NCBI GenBank assembly: GCA_903813345.2
Contig: CAIIXF020000002.1
Location: forward strand, 4,938,001 to 5,002,000
Length of the DNA: 64,000 bases
Origin: Owenia fusiformis
Taxonomy: Eukaryota > Annelida > Polychaeta > Sabellida > Oweniidae
Reading direction: 5' to 3'
The notes under the pieces are model-generated. The model was not told the DNA's origin and did no database searches. It worked only from the letters and a program-made list of their open reading frames with translations. Each line of letters starts with the position of its first letter. Position 1 is the stretch's first letter. The position numbers and the translations under genes are program-made. Shown here one piece after another: positions 49,752 to 62,300 of the stretch.

Positions 49752-50345
49752 TTGAATTTGAAAGTCAACAATTAAGTCTATTGGGGAACATCGCTGCACC
49801 ACACTGCAGCCATTGGTCAATGTTACCTCCACATTGTACATTGATACTAGGATTTGAAAGTCAACAAGTCTATTGAGGTTTAAGGAACATTGCTGCACCA
49901 CACTGCAACCATTGGTCAATGTTGCCACCACATGGTACATTGATACTAAGATTTGAAAGTCAACAAGTCTATTGAGGTTTAAGGAACATTGCTGCACCAC
50001 ACTGCAGCCTTTGGTCAATGTTGCCTCCGCATGGTACATTGATACTAAGATTTGAAAGTCAACAAGTCTATTGAGGTTTAAGCAACATGGCTGCACCACA
50101 CTGCAGCCATTGGTCAATGTTGCCTCCGCATGGTACATTGATACTAAGATTTGAAAGTCAACAAGTCTATTGAGGTTTAAGGAACATTGCTGCACCACAC
50201 TACAGCCATTGGTCAATGTTGCCTCCACATGGTACATTAATACTAAGATTTGAAAGTCAATAAGTCTATTGAGGTTTAAGGAACATTGCTGCTCCACACT
50301 GCAGCCATTGGTCAATGTTGCCACCACATGGTACATTGATACGTG
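49752..50345 (-). repeat. 99-bp tandem array: the DYNC2H1 C-terminal coding end in six copies
   Basis: The anchor GGAACATTGCTGCACCACAC (plus strand) recurs at 49785, 49884, 49983, 50082, 50181 and 50280, exactly 99 bp apart. The last copy is the real end of the dynein gene (its stop codon is at 50266-50268); the other five lie downstream. Each spells NVPCGGNIDQWLQCGAAMFL or a slight variant, followed by the stop. Because 99 is divisible by three, a stop-poor frame runs through the array. Among differences, several are silent (GGT/GGA, TGT/TGC, GGA/GGT); others change residues (W to R, F to L) or add a stop (CAG to TAG in the copy at 50181). Confidence 0.95.
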
Positions 50346-53300
50346 CCACAATTCTGTCTCGCTCAGTACTGTAGTAGATAGGCAGGGATATCACATCATT
50401 CATGTCATAAGGATCAGGGACGTCCTACAATAGAGAAAATATATGAGATTATTGAACTAGGATTCAGTACTTACAATTTTATGACTGGTTTGTCAAATAA
50501 CCAATTCCATGAGTAAACTTTTGAGTGGACAAATATATTTCTATACAAGTTAGACATCTATGGGATGCTGACTGGTCTGAAATTAACTTTGACCTTTTGA
50601 CCCACATCTAATTTAATGTTGTTTTTTGTTATTTGAAAAAGATGTTTTAATGACAAACCTTTGGTATCCATGCTACTACACAATCAGGCACAGCAGACAC
50701 ACTTGGAGAGTCTCTCTGATTCTCAGACAGTCTTGTTCCATCAAATGTGCATCCTTCAAGTTGGAGACCCCCTAGTTTAACCATGATCTTGGCATTAGAA
50801 ATGCTTCCCTTCCAAGATACAGTGAACTTTAGACTATCCATGGAAACCTGCATCTCCCTGAATTAAACAAGGGTAAATAATAATTTATTATTAGTATATA
50901 CTGCTCTACCTTAGTGACTAATATGTCATGATATGACATCTAAAGAGTCAATAAAAGATATAATATCTAAATACAAAAACAGAAAAATGCAAGAAATGGG
51001 TAAGGAATTCAATGATATTCTAATCTCCGGATTCTAATATTAACTTGGTATAATGGATATCTTCCAAACAAATGCCAATGGGAAATCCATAACCTTTCAC
51101 GATTTTACATGTCATTTTTTTAAAATCCTAAAGTGTATTTCAGCACAAGCCAAACTGGGTCGTATTTGCTAGGAAATCATTCACCATCAATAAACTCGTT
51201 GAGTTGGAATCTCAGTTTCATATAGTTCAATTTAGTGATTGAACATACATGTATTTTGTACAATATTACATATCAGTACAAACAAATACCTGGCAGTCTG
51301 CTGTCTCAGTGCATTCAGGAATGTATCAGGTTTGAAAAGTTCAGATAAATCAAGTGTATCCTTCAATAAAGACCCCCTCTCAGCTTTCCCAACCCAGCTC
51401 TGTATAGCGTTGGCCCTGGTAACAAGACCCCTTAGATACTGCATAGGATCTTCTGGTCCATCACATTTACTCAACCAGCTCATTGGAGTCTGAAATTGGA
51501 AAGTGCAATAAGTATTGCAAACTCAAATTTTGTTCATATCAATTTCATGCATTTTCAAGATAACTGACAGGTAATTAATTGGAAGCATGTGCTATTCTCC
51601 GAGACATTTTAAACTTCATTTTATCAGTTATTCCCAATAAGTCAAAATACATTTTATCTCAAAATCAAAGAGTTCTTGTGACACAAGTCAGAATTGTAAA
51701 ATAAAATGATAGGAGAAAAAGATTGTGACAAATTTTTTGAAACTAACTCTTAGATCCTGAAGAACATACCTCTTGATTAAGCAAAGCAGCCGCCAGATTC
51801 TGAACCTCATTAGAGAGCAGCTGAGTGCCTCTAATCACTTTACTAAGTGATGCAAGTGACGCATGCACGCTCTGTACCAGTTTGATAGCGTTAAATTGTT
51901 CTAGCAAGATGAATGAGGTTGTAGGGGGTGTGTTGCCAGTCTTGTCACTTGGTGCTGCAATCTTCATTTGAATCAGTTGTGATCCCTGAAATATAGAAAA
52001 AATATTGGTTGTTATTTTTAAGCTATTTTCAACATTGCATTCTTTTATGATACACACACACAACCCTGAATACATGTATGTCAGAATTACCTGTGAGATT
52101 CTTTTCAATTCAGCCTATAATTTCAAATCTCAAATCATATTATGACTAATTCAGAGTCCTATCCTTGTCAGGACTAGATATTACTGAGCGGAATTTATCG
52201 AAAACTGGCAGAGAATAGATTTATTTCAGATGCTTCTATGTCATTTTGTTCAAAATCAGTAGACACTTTGAGTATGGACCTACATGTGTTCAAACAAAGC
52301 ATAAACATATAAAATGGAAAAAATGTAGAACAACACAGGAGCAGACCTGAAAGTGATTTTAGAAGGGAGAACCTGCACCAATGTACCAACAAACTGTTCA
52401 AATATGCAAAAGAAAACAGTATTCACACATGTACAAGTATATCGATTTTCCAAGAGAACACATTTGAATTCTCTCATTTAGAAGAGGTGTGAATTATCAA
52501 TTCAGAATGTTATTTCATGAACAATACAATTCATCAATAATTTATATAATGATACATACGTTTATTTATTTACTTTATTGATGCCTTTATTTATATAATT
52601 GATAATTAAGTGGATATCCTAATCAAAGTTATGATATGGTACATGTAATTGATGACCCTTGAATTCAATAATTGGACAAATGTCAACATCAAGGTTGATC
52701 AAGATGCCCTATTCAAAACTCTAAGTGCATCAGTGAAAGACTTTTGGGACTGTATAAATACATGATCTCTGTCTGGTGTCAAGAAATGTTAGGTTGGATA
52801 AAGTGATATTGAATCAATACTTTGAACTAACATTTGCTCTGAATAACATGATATCTGTCTATTCCTTTAAGACTCATGCTTGTCATATGAGATACAAATA
52901 AAAGTTAATATTTTTGCTTGTCAGAGTGAAGAACATCATTTAACTGCGTTTGAAGGATTTGCAAAGATGTACTTCAGAATTCTCATCTTCTCTCTTTTCA
53001 ATTCTGCGTTATCAACACACCTCAGTGTTCCTTTAGCAAGACAAGAAAACTTCCTGATTACGCGAGGGGAAAAATTCAACACAACAGATTTAGTTGCAAC
53101 TTTGAATGTATCACTTGAACTTGAATGCATCTCAGAATGTTTGAAAGTCATAACATGCGCAGGAGTGAACTTCAATGGAAATGATTCCAAATGTGAGCTC
53201 ATAAAATACAAAGGAATTATATCGAATAAAACACTTGATGCTGATTGGATGTCTGCCCATATTGGCGATTATTTGGAAAATGGCTGCAAAGCTCTAAAGG

Positions 53301-56300
53301 ACCGTAGAGGGGATATGGAGATTGATTACTACCCTATTCTCCTAGATGGATCTAGTGAGCCAATTTTAGTCCTGTGTTATGATGGATGGACAATCCTCCA
53401 ACATCGTCAAGATGGCACGCTTGATTTCAATCAAACTTTAGATGCTTACATAAATGGATTCGACAACGGGGAATCAGAGAACTGGTTGGGGCTCCACAGA
53501 ATACATCAGATAACAACATCAGCTCAATATGTAGCTAGGCTGTCAGTTATAGACAGGAATGGAGCCTCACATTTTGCTGACTATCAAACAATACATGTAT
53601 CAGATGAAACTCGGAACTATGAATGCACACTGACAGATTTTATCATGGGTTCAGTTAACGATGGATACAGTATTTTGGGAAAGATATTCAGGACTTTTGA
53701 TTTCGATAATGACATGTCATGCGGGGCACAAGATGGTGGCGGATGGTGGTTTGACGATGATTGCTCTGATGATGTTATGTTCAATGGTGTGTACCAGACT
53801 AATGGGTCACAAACTACAGGAAGAGGAATACACTGGGGCTTCACCAATAACAATGGCAGTGAATCATTTCTTGAAAGTACAATTATGGTTATAAGGAAGA
53901 CGGACTATGAAGAGCTGTTTAATTTAGATCTCAATTAATTCATGACCATAACCGTATATAACACGAGGGTGGTCTGACTAACGGTCAAGGCTGTATTATG
54001 GACCGGTTTGTCCGGTTGCCATTTTATATTCCTATGTGTGGAATAATAATTGGCTCATATAGAAAGTAACTTTTCCAACTTATTGACGTTATTCTTGTAG
54101 TCCTAGAGAAGGTGCTGTTTTCATTATAAAACAATGTTTGATAAATTGTAGACTAAACGTGAAAAACACAAAGGGCAGCACAGGCAAAGTTAACATACAT
54201 TTCAAACTTGTTTTCTGAATGACTTTGAAAAAACAGCCTGACAGAAAATGGCTCATTTCTACATTAAATACCTGATTCCCCAGAATGAATATATTTTTTT
54301 TGAATTTTGAAACAACTAACTACACGTATACATGGATATACATTTTGGAGTATAATTATGACATTTAATAAATGAAAATGTTGCCCATTGTTTATATAAA
54401 GAATACTTACAGAGTTGAGTTTCTTCCATAGATTCAGGATGGGTCCTAATTCATTTGCCCACAGGTCCTTGTCAAACTTGTTGGCCTTAGCATCTGCCCT
54501 CATCAAGATTCTCAATTGAGAAATAACCTTAAAAGATGAAAAATAAATAAATCAAGTATAACAACATAAAACAAGGCATTAACATGACAAAATGTCACCA
54601 CCTAAACAATTTGGTCAATTTAAAGCAAGTTGAAAAAATACCTCTTTGACTTTTTTTGACATTGAGAAGGTCATTGAAGGTCAAATATCAAATGTAGAGT
54701 CAGATTTGAACTTCTGAGAACATGTAGATGATTTTGAAAAAAAAATTAAGTAAATTTGAAGCAAGTTGAAAAAAGACCTTTTTGACCTTGAAAAGGTCAT
54801 TGAAGGTCAAAGGTCAAATCTAAAGTCAGATTTGAACTTCTGAGAACTTGTAAAGTCAAATTTGAACTTCTGAAAAGATGTAGATGATTTTGAAAAAAAA
54901 ATTGGGTCAATTTGAAGCAAGTTGATTACAGACCTTTTTGACCTTTTTTGACCTTGAGAAGGTCATTAAAGGTCAAATGTCAAATCTAAAGTCAGATTTG
55001 AATTTCTGAGAACATGTAGATGATTTTGAAAAAAAAATTAGTCAATTTGAAGCAAGTTGAAAAAAGACCTTTTTGACCTTTTTTGACCTTGAGAAGGTCA
55101 TTGAAGGTCAAATGTCAAATCTAAAGTCAAACCTAAAGTCATATTTGAATTTCTGAGAACATGTAGATGATTTTGAAAAAAGAATTTAGTCAATTTGAAG
55201 CAAGATGAAAAAATACCTTTTTGACCTTTTTTGACATTGAGAAGGTCATTGAAGGTCAAATGTCAAATCTAAAGTCAGATTTGAATATCTGAGAACATGT
55301 AGATGATTTTGAAAAAAAATTTAGTCAATTTGAAGCAAGTTGAAAAAAGACCTTTTTGACCTTTTTTGACTTTGAGATGGTCATTGAAGGTCAAATGTCA
55401 AATCTTAAGTCAAATCTAAAGTCAGATTTGAATTTCTGAGAACACGTAGATGATTTTGAAAAATTTTTTTAGTCAATTTGAAGCAAGTTGAAAACAGACC
55501 TTTTTGACCTTTTTTGACCTTGAGAAGGTCATTGAAGGTCAAATGTCAAATCTTAAGTCAAATCTTAGGTCAGATTTGAATTTCTGAGAACACGTAGATG
55601 ATTTTGAAAAAAAAAATTAGTCAATTTGAAGCAAGTTGAAAACAGACCTTTTTTGACCTTGAGAAGGTCATTGAAGGTCAAATGTCAAATCTAAAGTCCG
55701 ATTTGGAGGTCAACTGTCAAATCTAAAGTCAAATCTAAAGTCAGATTTGAGTTTCTGAGAACATGTAGATGATTTTGAAAAAAAATTTAGTCAATGTGAA
55801 GCAAGTTGAAAAAAGACCTTTTTGACCTTGAGAAGGTCATTGAAGGTCAAATGTCAAATCTAAAGTCAGATTTGAACTTCTGAGAACATGTAGATGATTT
55901 AGAAAAAATTGAAGTCAATCTAAACAGTATTTGTTAAGTTATAGGAAGTTGTAAGAAATTGTTACAGACGCCGGACGCCAACCTCCAACCACCAACCGCC
56001 GTCGCAAAAAAACGGAGACTATAACAATATGTCACCAATTTTGGTGGTGACATAAAAAAACGGAGTCTATAACAATATGTCACCACTTTTGGTGGTGACA
56101 CATAATATCAAACTATTACTCATTAAACAACCTTTTAGGGTTTAGGGGTGAAGTGTTGGCTGAGTGGCCTATCTAGGAACCTGGGGTTTCAGAAAAGGGG
56201 AATTCATGGTAGTCAAAATGTCATGAGATTGAGCAGCATGAGCACTCTGACTTTACTCATTTAATGAGTTGGTCAAAAAACAATTTTAAAAATTATGATC

Positions 56301-59300
56301 ACTAATCATAACTAATCATTAAAATATTCTCAAAAAGGTTGCAGTACAATGTCACCAACAAGAAAATCGACCACATCTTTAAGAGAATAAGCACTGAGTT
56401 AAAGTACATGCATCACTTTAATTCTGGGGAATATTTACCTGTGAGCTAGTAATCCTCTGCGCTGATCTCTCTATGTTCTCAGGAAGGCCAAAGTGAGAAG
56501 GTTTATCAGAGTCAGGTAGTGCCTCCACTGTGTCCATGTAATCCTGAAACATGAAAGTCTCATAGCTGAAACTGCATATTAACATGGCAACATGTCACAA
56601 CCTAATTTATAATTTATTGCAATACACAAGGCATTAACATGGAAAATATCACCACCTGCCATTTTTACAGACACTGACTGCCAAATGACAAATACCATCC
56701 ACAAAAAAGTTTAAGACTATAACAATATGTCACCACTTGTGGACTCAGCGACATAGAAAGTAAAACAGTTATTATGGAATGCCACAAAAATCTAGTGGCT
56801 ATAACAATGGTTGTGACACACTTAGTGTTAAACCAAATAGAGTAAAATTGGCTTCCATGACTTGATAAGTTTTTTTACATGTACACATGGCAAACGATTT
56901 TGCAAAATTAACATTACATGTATGCTAAAGATGAGGGCGTTTCCTCTTTCCTATATTGCACAGGAAACTGACAATATTAAATGTTACATGAAAAACGTTC
57001 ATAGCTTTGCATCAAGTCTGGTTCCACAATACCCCATCCCTATGTGAACTTTAGGATATGAAAGGGGAGTACACGATACCAACTAACTTTTAATACACAA
57101 GTACTTACATTATATTGTGTGGAGTTGGGTATCTTGATAGGCCCAAGTCTTTTGGAGCCACGTGATTGGCTGCTTAACATTTGGGGATCAAAAAACTGTT
57201 TGAGATATGATTCCATGACGCGTACATCAAATGTATTGTCCACTCTACCACCATATATGGCAAACTTTAACAGTCCATGCACGAAGTTCCATTTTACTTC
57301 TCCTTTTACTAGAAAAAAAATACACAACTCAAGATACATGTATGTACAGGTTGATTGATTCAAAGAAATATTCTGAAAATTAAATCGTAAAACAAAGGTA
57401 TAAAGAGTCATGTTTGGGATATTATAATCAGGATGATACTGAACAAATAGGAGAATTCTACCATTTAAATTATTCAGAAAAAAAAATCAATGTTCATTTG
57501 GATCAATACAAACAAACAACAAACACTTGGGAGGTTTGGTGTACTTTAACTATTTATTGACATGTTTATTCAAAGATTATATTTATTTCCAAGTTTAATC
57601 AATATCAATAGTACAAGTACATGTAGTCTCAATATTAAAATTATTATTACCCCCTGGTGTTATGTTGAATTTCTTTCCCATGCTTGGTCTGGTGAAATTA
57701 TCAGTTTCATTCATATTATTAATATTAAAGTCATACTTAGTTTGAATATTTTACATCATTTGTTCTGGTGATATAAGAACTGATGGGACACACCCAAGTT
57801 TGGATCTGTTATAAAGATGGCAGTGGTGTAGTTCATACAGTATATTTTAATTCTGTATGAGAAAATATAGAAGCTAATTAGGTTGACTGCTCATTCTGCA
57901 CTACCATCTTTTACCCTGAGCCTATGAACATACCTGAACAAATACGGTCCACTATTTCAGTAGCAGCACGAAGATCTGACAGAGAGAACTCATAGAATTT
58001 TGTCCATCCCTGAAATATAAATACAGATACAGTATTTTAATCTGTGGATACAAACGAATATAAAAAAAAATTAGAACAAGTTAAGTACACAATATAATCA
58101 AGGTTTAAATCAAAATCTGAGCTAGGATCAAATAAAATCAAATGGTGAGTGCCTTCATAAAAAATGGGCAAAGGGAAACTTCCTTAAACTTAATGTAAGT
58201 AGGTTTACCTGTGGTATGTAGTTTCTCCTCTCCTGGCATATAGCATGGAACCATGCAAGTGCCAGTAGGGCCTGACTTCTGACAACACTACCCCCCTTTG
58301 ACACAAAGTCTGGGGCCCACGTGTCATATGTACGCAGCAGGTTCTTCTTAATACCTGGAGGAGCCTGAAAACAAATATTTCTTGTGTTCTTGAAAATGTA
58401 CATAAAGATTACTTGTAATACATATTTAACAAATCAGGACTAGCTGACTTTTTTATCAGCATGACATTGTAGGCTTCCATGTCTTACATATCCAATATAC
58501 TACAGGCAGGAAAATTTTGGCTGAAAAAGATCAATAGTAAATTGGAACGCCAGTGTAGCAAATCTCATTGAATATTTCATCATGCTGCAAACTAGTAAAA
58601 TGCAGCTACATCATAAATGGGTGTGACATCATTTCTTTTTAATTTACATGTCATTTTCATGAAAACTGCCAATGTCTTTTAACAAAAAATGTACTGTAAG
58701 AGTTCAGTTTTTTCAAGGTGCCCTAATTTCCACTAAGTTTGCATCCAGTTTTTAACACAAATTCAGCGGCACCTGAATTTAAGGGTACATGGATTCAGGG
58801 GTACGTGGATTCGTCGAAGTTCTAAAAATTCGACCATGCATAAAATTGGCAGTTACATTCCAAAATGGCTGCCATGGCATATCACTAACCTCATAGGTGA
58901 TTTTCAAACTTGACTGCAGGAGAATAGTGGGGAATTTAGGATGAACCTCTGCTGTAAGCCACAATCTGAAAGTCTCTTTAGGCTGGAGTGAGTTCAGTTC
59001 CTGAAATAAAGAACATGTACAACTTAAAATTGAACTGTTGGAGAATAGTGGGGAATTTAGGATGAACCTCTGCTGTAAGCCACAACCTGAATGTCTCTTT
59101 AGGCTGGAGGGAGTTCAGTTCCTGAAATAAAGAACATGTACAACTTATAATTGAACTGAAGGAGAATAGTGGGGAATTTAGGATGAACCTCTGCTGTAAG
59201 CCACAATCTGAAAGTCTCTTTTGGCTGGAGGGAGTTCAGTTCCTGGAATAAAGAACATGTACAACTTATAATTGAACTGTAGGAGAATAGTAGGGAATTT

Positions 59301-62300
59301 AGGATGAACCTCTGCTGTAAGCCACAACCTGAATGTCTCTTTAGGCTGGAGTGAGTTCAGCTCCTGGAATAAAGAACATGTACAACTTATAATTGAACTG
59401 TAGGAGAATAGTGGGGAATTTAGGATGAACCTCTGCTGTAAGCCACAATCTGAATGTCTCTTTAGGCTGGAGGGAGTTCAGTTCCTGGAATAAAGAACAT
59501 GTACAACTTATAATTGAACTGTAGGAGAATAGTAGGGAATTTAGGATGAACCTCTGCTGTAAGCAACAACCTGAATGTCTCTTTAGGCTGGAGGGAGTTC
59601 AGTTCCTGAAATAAAGAACATGTACAACTTATGATTGAACTGTAAGAGAATAGTGGGGAATTTGGGATGAACCTCTGCTGTAAGCCACAACCTGAATGTC
59701 TCTTTAGGCTGGAGGGAGTTCAGTTCCTGAAATAAAGAACATGTACAACTTAAAATTGAACTGTAGGAGAATAGTGGGGAATTTAGGATGAACGTCTGCT
59801 GTAAGCCACAACCTGAATGTCTCTTTAGGCTGAAGGGAGTTCAGTTCCTGGAATAAAGAACATGTACACCTTAAAATTGAACTGTAGGAGAATAGTGGGG
59901 AATTTAGGATGAACCTCTGCTGTAAGCCACAACCTGAATGTCTCTTTAGGCTGAAGGGAGTTCAGTTCCTGAAATAAAGAACATGTACAACTTATAATTG
60001 AACTGTAGGAGAATAGTAGGGAATTTAGGATGAACGTCTGCTGTAAGCCACAACCTGAATGTCTCTTTAGGCTGAAGGGAGTTCAGTTCCTGAAATAAAG
60101 AACATGTACAACTTAAAATTGAACTGTAGGAGAATAGTGGGGAATTTAGGATGAACCTCTGCTGTAAGCCACAACCTGAATGTCTCTTTAGGCTGAAGGG
60201 AGTTCAGTTCCTGAAATATAGAACATGTACAACTTATAATTGAACTGAGGGAGAATAGTGGGGAATTTAGGATGAACCTCTGCTGTAAGCCACAACCTGA
60301 ATGTCTCTTTAGGCTGGAGGGAGTTCAGTTCCTGTAATAAAGAACATGTACAACTTATAATTGAACTGAAGGAGAATAGTGGGGAATTTAGGATGAACCT
60401 CTGCTGTAAGCCACAACCTGAATGTCTCTTTAGGTTGAAGGGAGTTCAGTTCCTGTAATAAAGAACATGTACAACTTAAAATTGAACTGTAGGAGAATAG
60501 TGGGGAATTTAGGATGAACCTCTGCTGTAAGCCACAACCTGAATGTCTCTTTAGGCTGAAGGGAGTTCAGTTCCTGAAATATAGAACATGTACAACTTAT
60601 AATTGAACTGAGGGAGAATAGTGGGGAATTTAGGATGAACCTCTGCTGTAAGCCACAACCTGAATGTCTCTTTAGGTTGAAGGGAGTTCAGTTCCTGAAA
60701 TAAAGAACATGTAAAACTTATAATTGAACTGAAGGAGAATAGTGGGAAATTTAGGATGAACCTCTGCTGTAAGCCACAACCTGAATGTCTCTTTAGGTTG
60801 AAAGGAGTTCAGTTCCTGGAATAAAGAACATGTACAACTTATAATTGAACTGCAGGAGAATAGTGGGGAATTTAGGATGAACTTCTGCTGTAAGTCACAA
60901 CCTGAATGTCTCTTTAGGCTGGAGGGAGTTCAGTTCCTGGAATAAAGAACATGTACAACTTATAATTGAACTGTTGGAGAATAGTGGGGAATTTAGGATG
61001 AACCTCTGCTGTAAGTCACAACCTGAATGTCTCTTTAGGCTGGAGGGAGTTCAGTTCCTGGAATAAAGAACATGTACAACTTATAATTGAACTGTTGGAG
61101 AATAGTGGAGAATTTAGGATGAACCTCTGCTGTAAGCCACAACCTGAATGTCTCTTTAGGTTGGAGGGAGTTCAGCTCCTGGAATAATAAACATATATAC
61201 AACTGTCTTATTGTACTTCAGGGTTGAGACCTCTGTATGGCATTGTCCTTTGGACAATAAGGTATGAGCTTTAAGGTGGATTTCTCTTTGTGATGTTTTT
61301 GAGTTGTTATATGCTATTTCTCAAAATTTAGATTTATAATATTTTTAGACATGTATATGTAGATCAAAGTCAAGGTTTCAAAATTGTGGTTGCCTACAGT
61401 ATGATTTCAGGGTAGATTATTATCATTTCTTTTTATACCTTCTCCAGAACAGGTAGCCATGCAGTGACCAAGTGGAGATTCTTCAGACACAGCCAATCTC
61501 CATTCTCTGCACTCTCCTTGAGCAGCTTCATAGCCAACTCTGCCTGGCCTTGACCCATTGCAACCTGTAACAGAATAAGCCAAGTCTTGAACATGCATAT
61601 AAAGTGCACTGTAAAAGTTGAATAGTTTAGCTTTTAAAACAAATCTCATTTGTCATGCTATGTTCATACATGTATTTGGTCTGATTTTCAGTACCAGTGC
61701 CCAGCCGATGAGTATTTTGTTCAGAATTGAATTCGGATTTGAATTCAGCCAGGCGAAGGTGTTTAGGATCAGAGCAAATGTGACCACCGCATTGCATAGC
61801 AATATGACTTTAAACAACAGGTAATTGTTTTATATTTGTACATGCCTTTAAACAAAAAAAGCACATTCAACGTAAAGAAGTCTCTTTAAACATATGCATG
61901 AATGGCATCTTTATATATGACATACCTGGTGGTAGCGTTCTGCACCGATCATCTCATTGGCCAACTCCTGTAGCTCCTGGGAAGGATCTGCTCCAGGGGA
62001 GATAACAATCAATACAGGCTCAGCTGGTATGGTTTCATTTTGGTAGAGTCTCTTTAGGTTGACAGTAGGGGGAGATACCTCTTTCATATCTAGTTAGAAA
62101 GAATAAAAAGCAGTATGTTTCATAACTATTGTGAACAGAATTATGTACAATATAGATTTCCCTATAGCCATTAGTGGATATAAATAACAAGTCTGTTACA
62201 TCAAGTCAACCATCTCAAATCTGTTTTGGCATTAGGCTTTCATATTGCAATATATGAAATAGATATAACTGTGTAATTCTTTGTGACAACAACCTACCTA

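Noticed and set aside
49743-50351. A 202-codon minus-strand open frame made of 33-residue repeats
   Set aside because: It is the wrong frame of the 99-bp array; the correct frame of the first copy is the dynein C-terminus ending at 50266.
58919-61190. Regularly spaced repeats resembling a CRISPR-like array
   Set aside because: Units are continuous tandem copies of exon plus intron without unique spacers, in an animal gene.
61407-61649. An 80-codon minus-strand frame over a dynein exon
   Set aside because: Out of frame; the exon 61439-61564 is read in another frame that matches the dynein motor.
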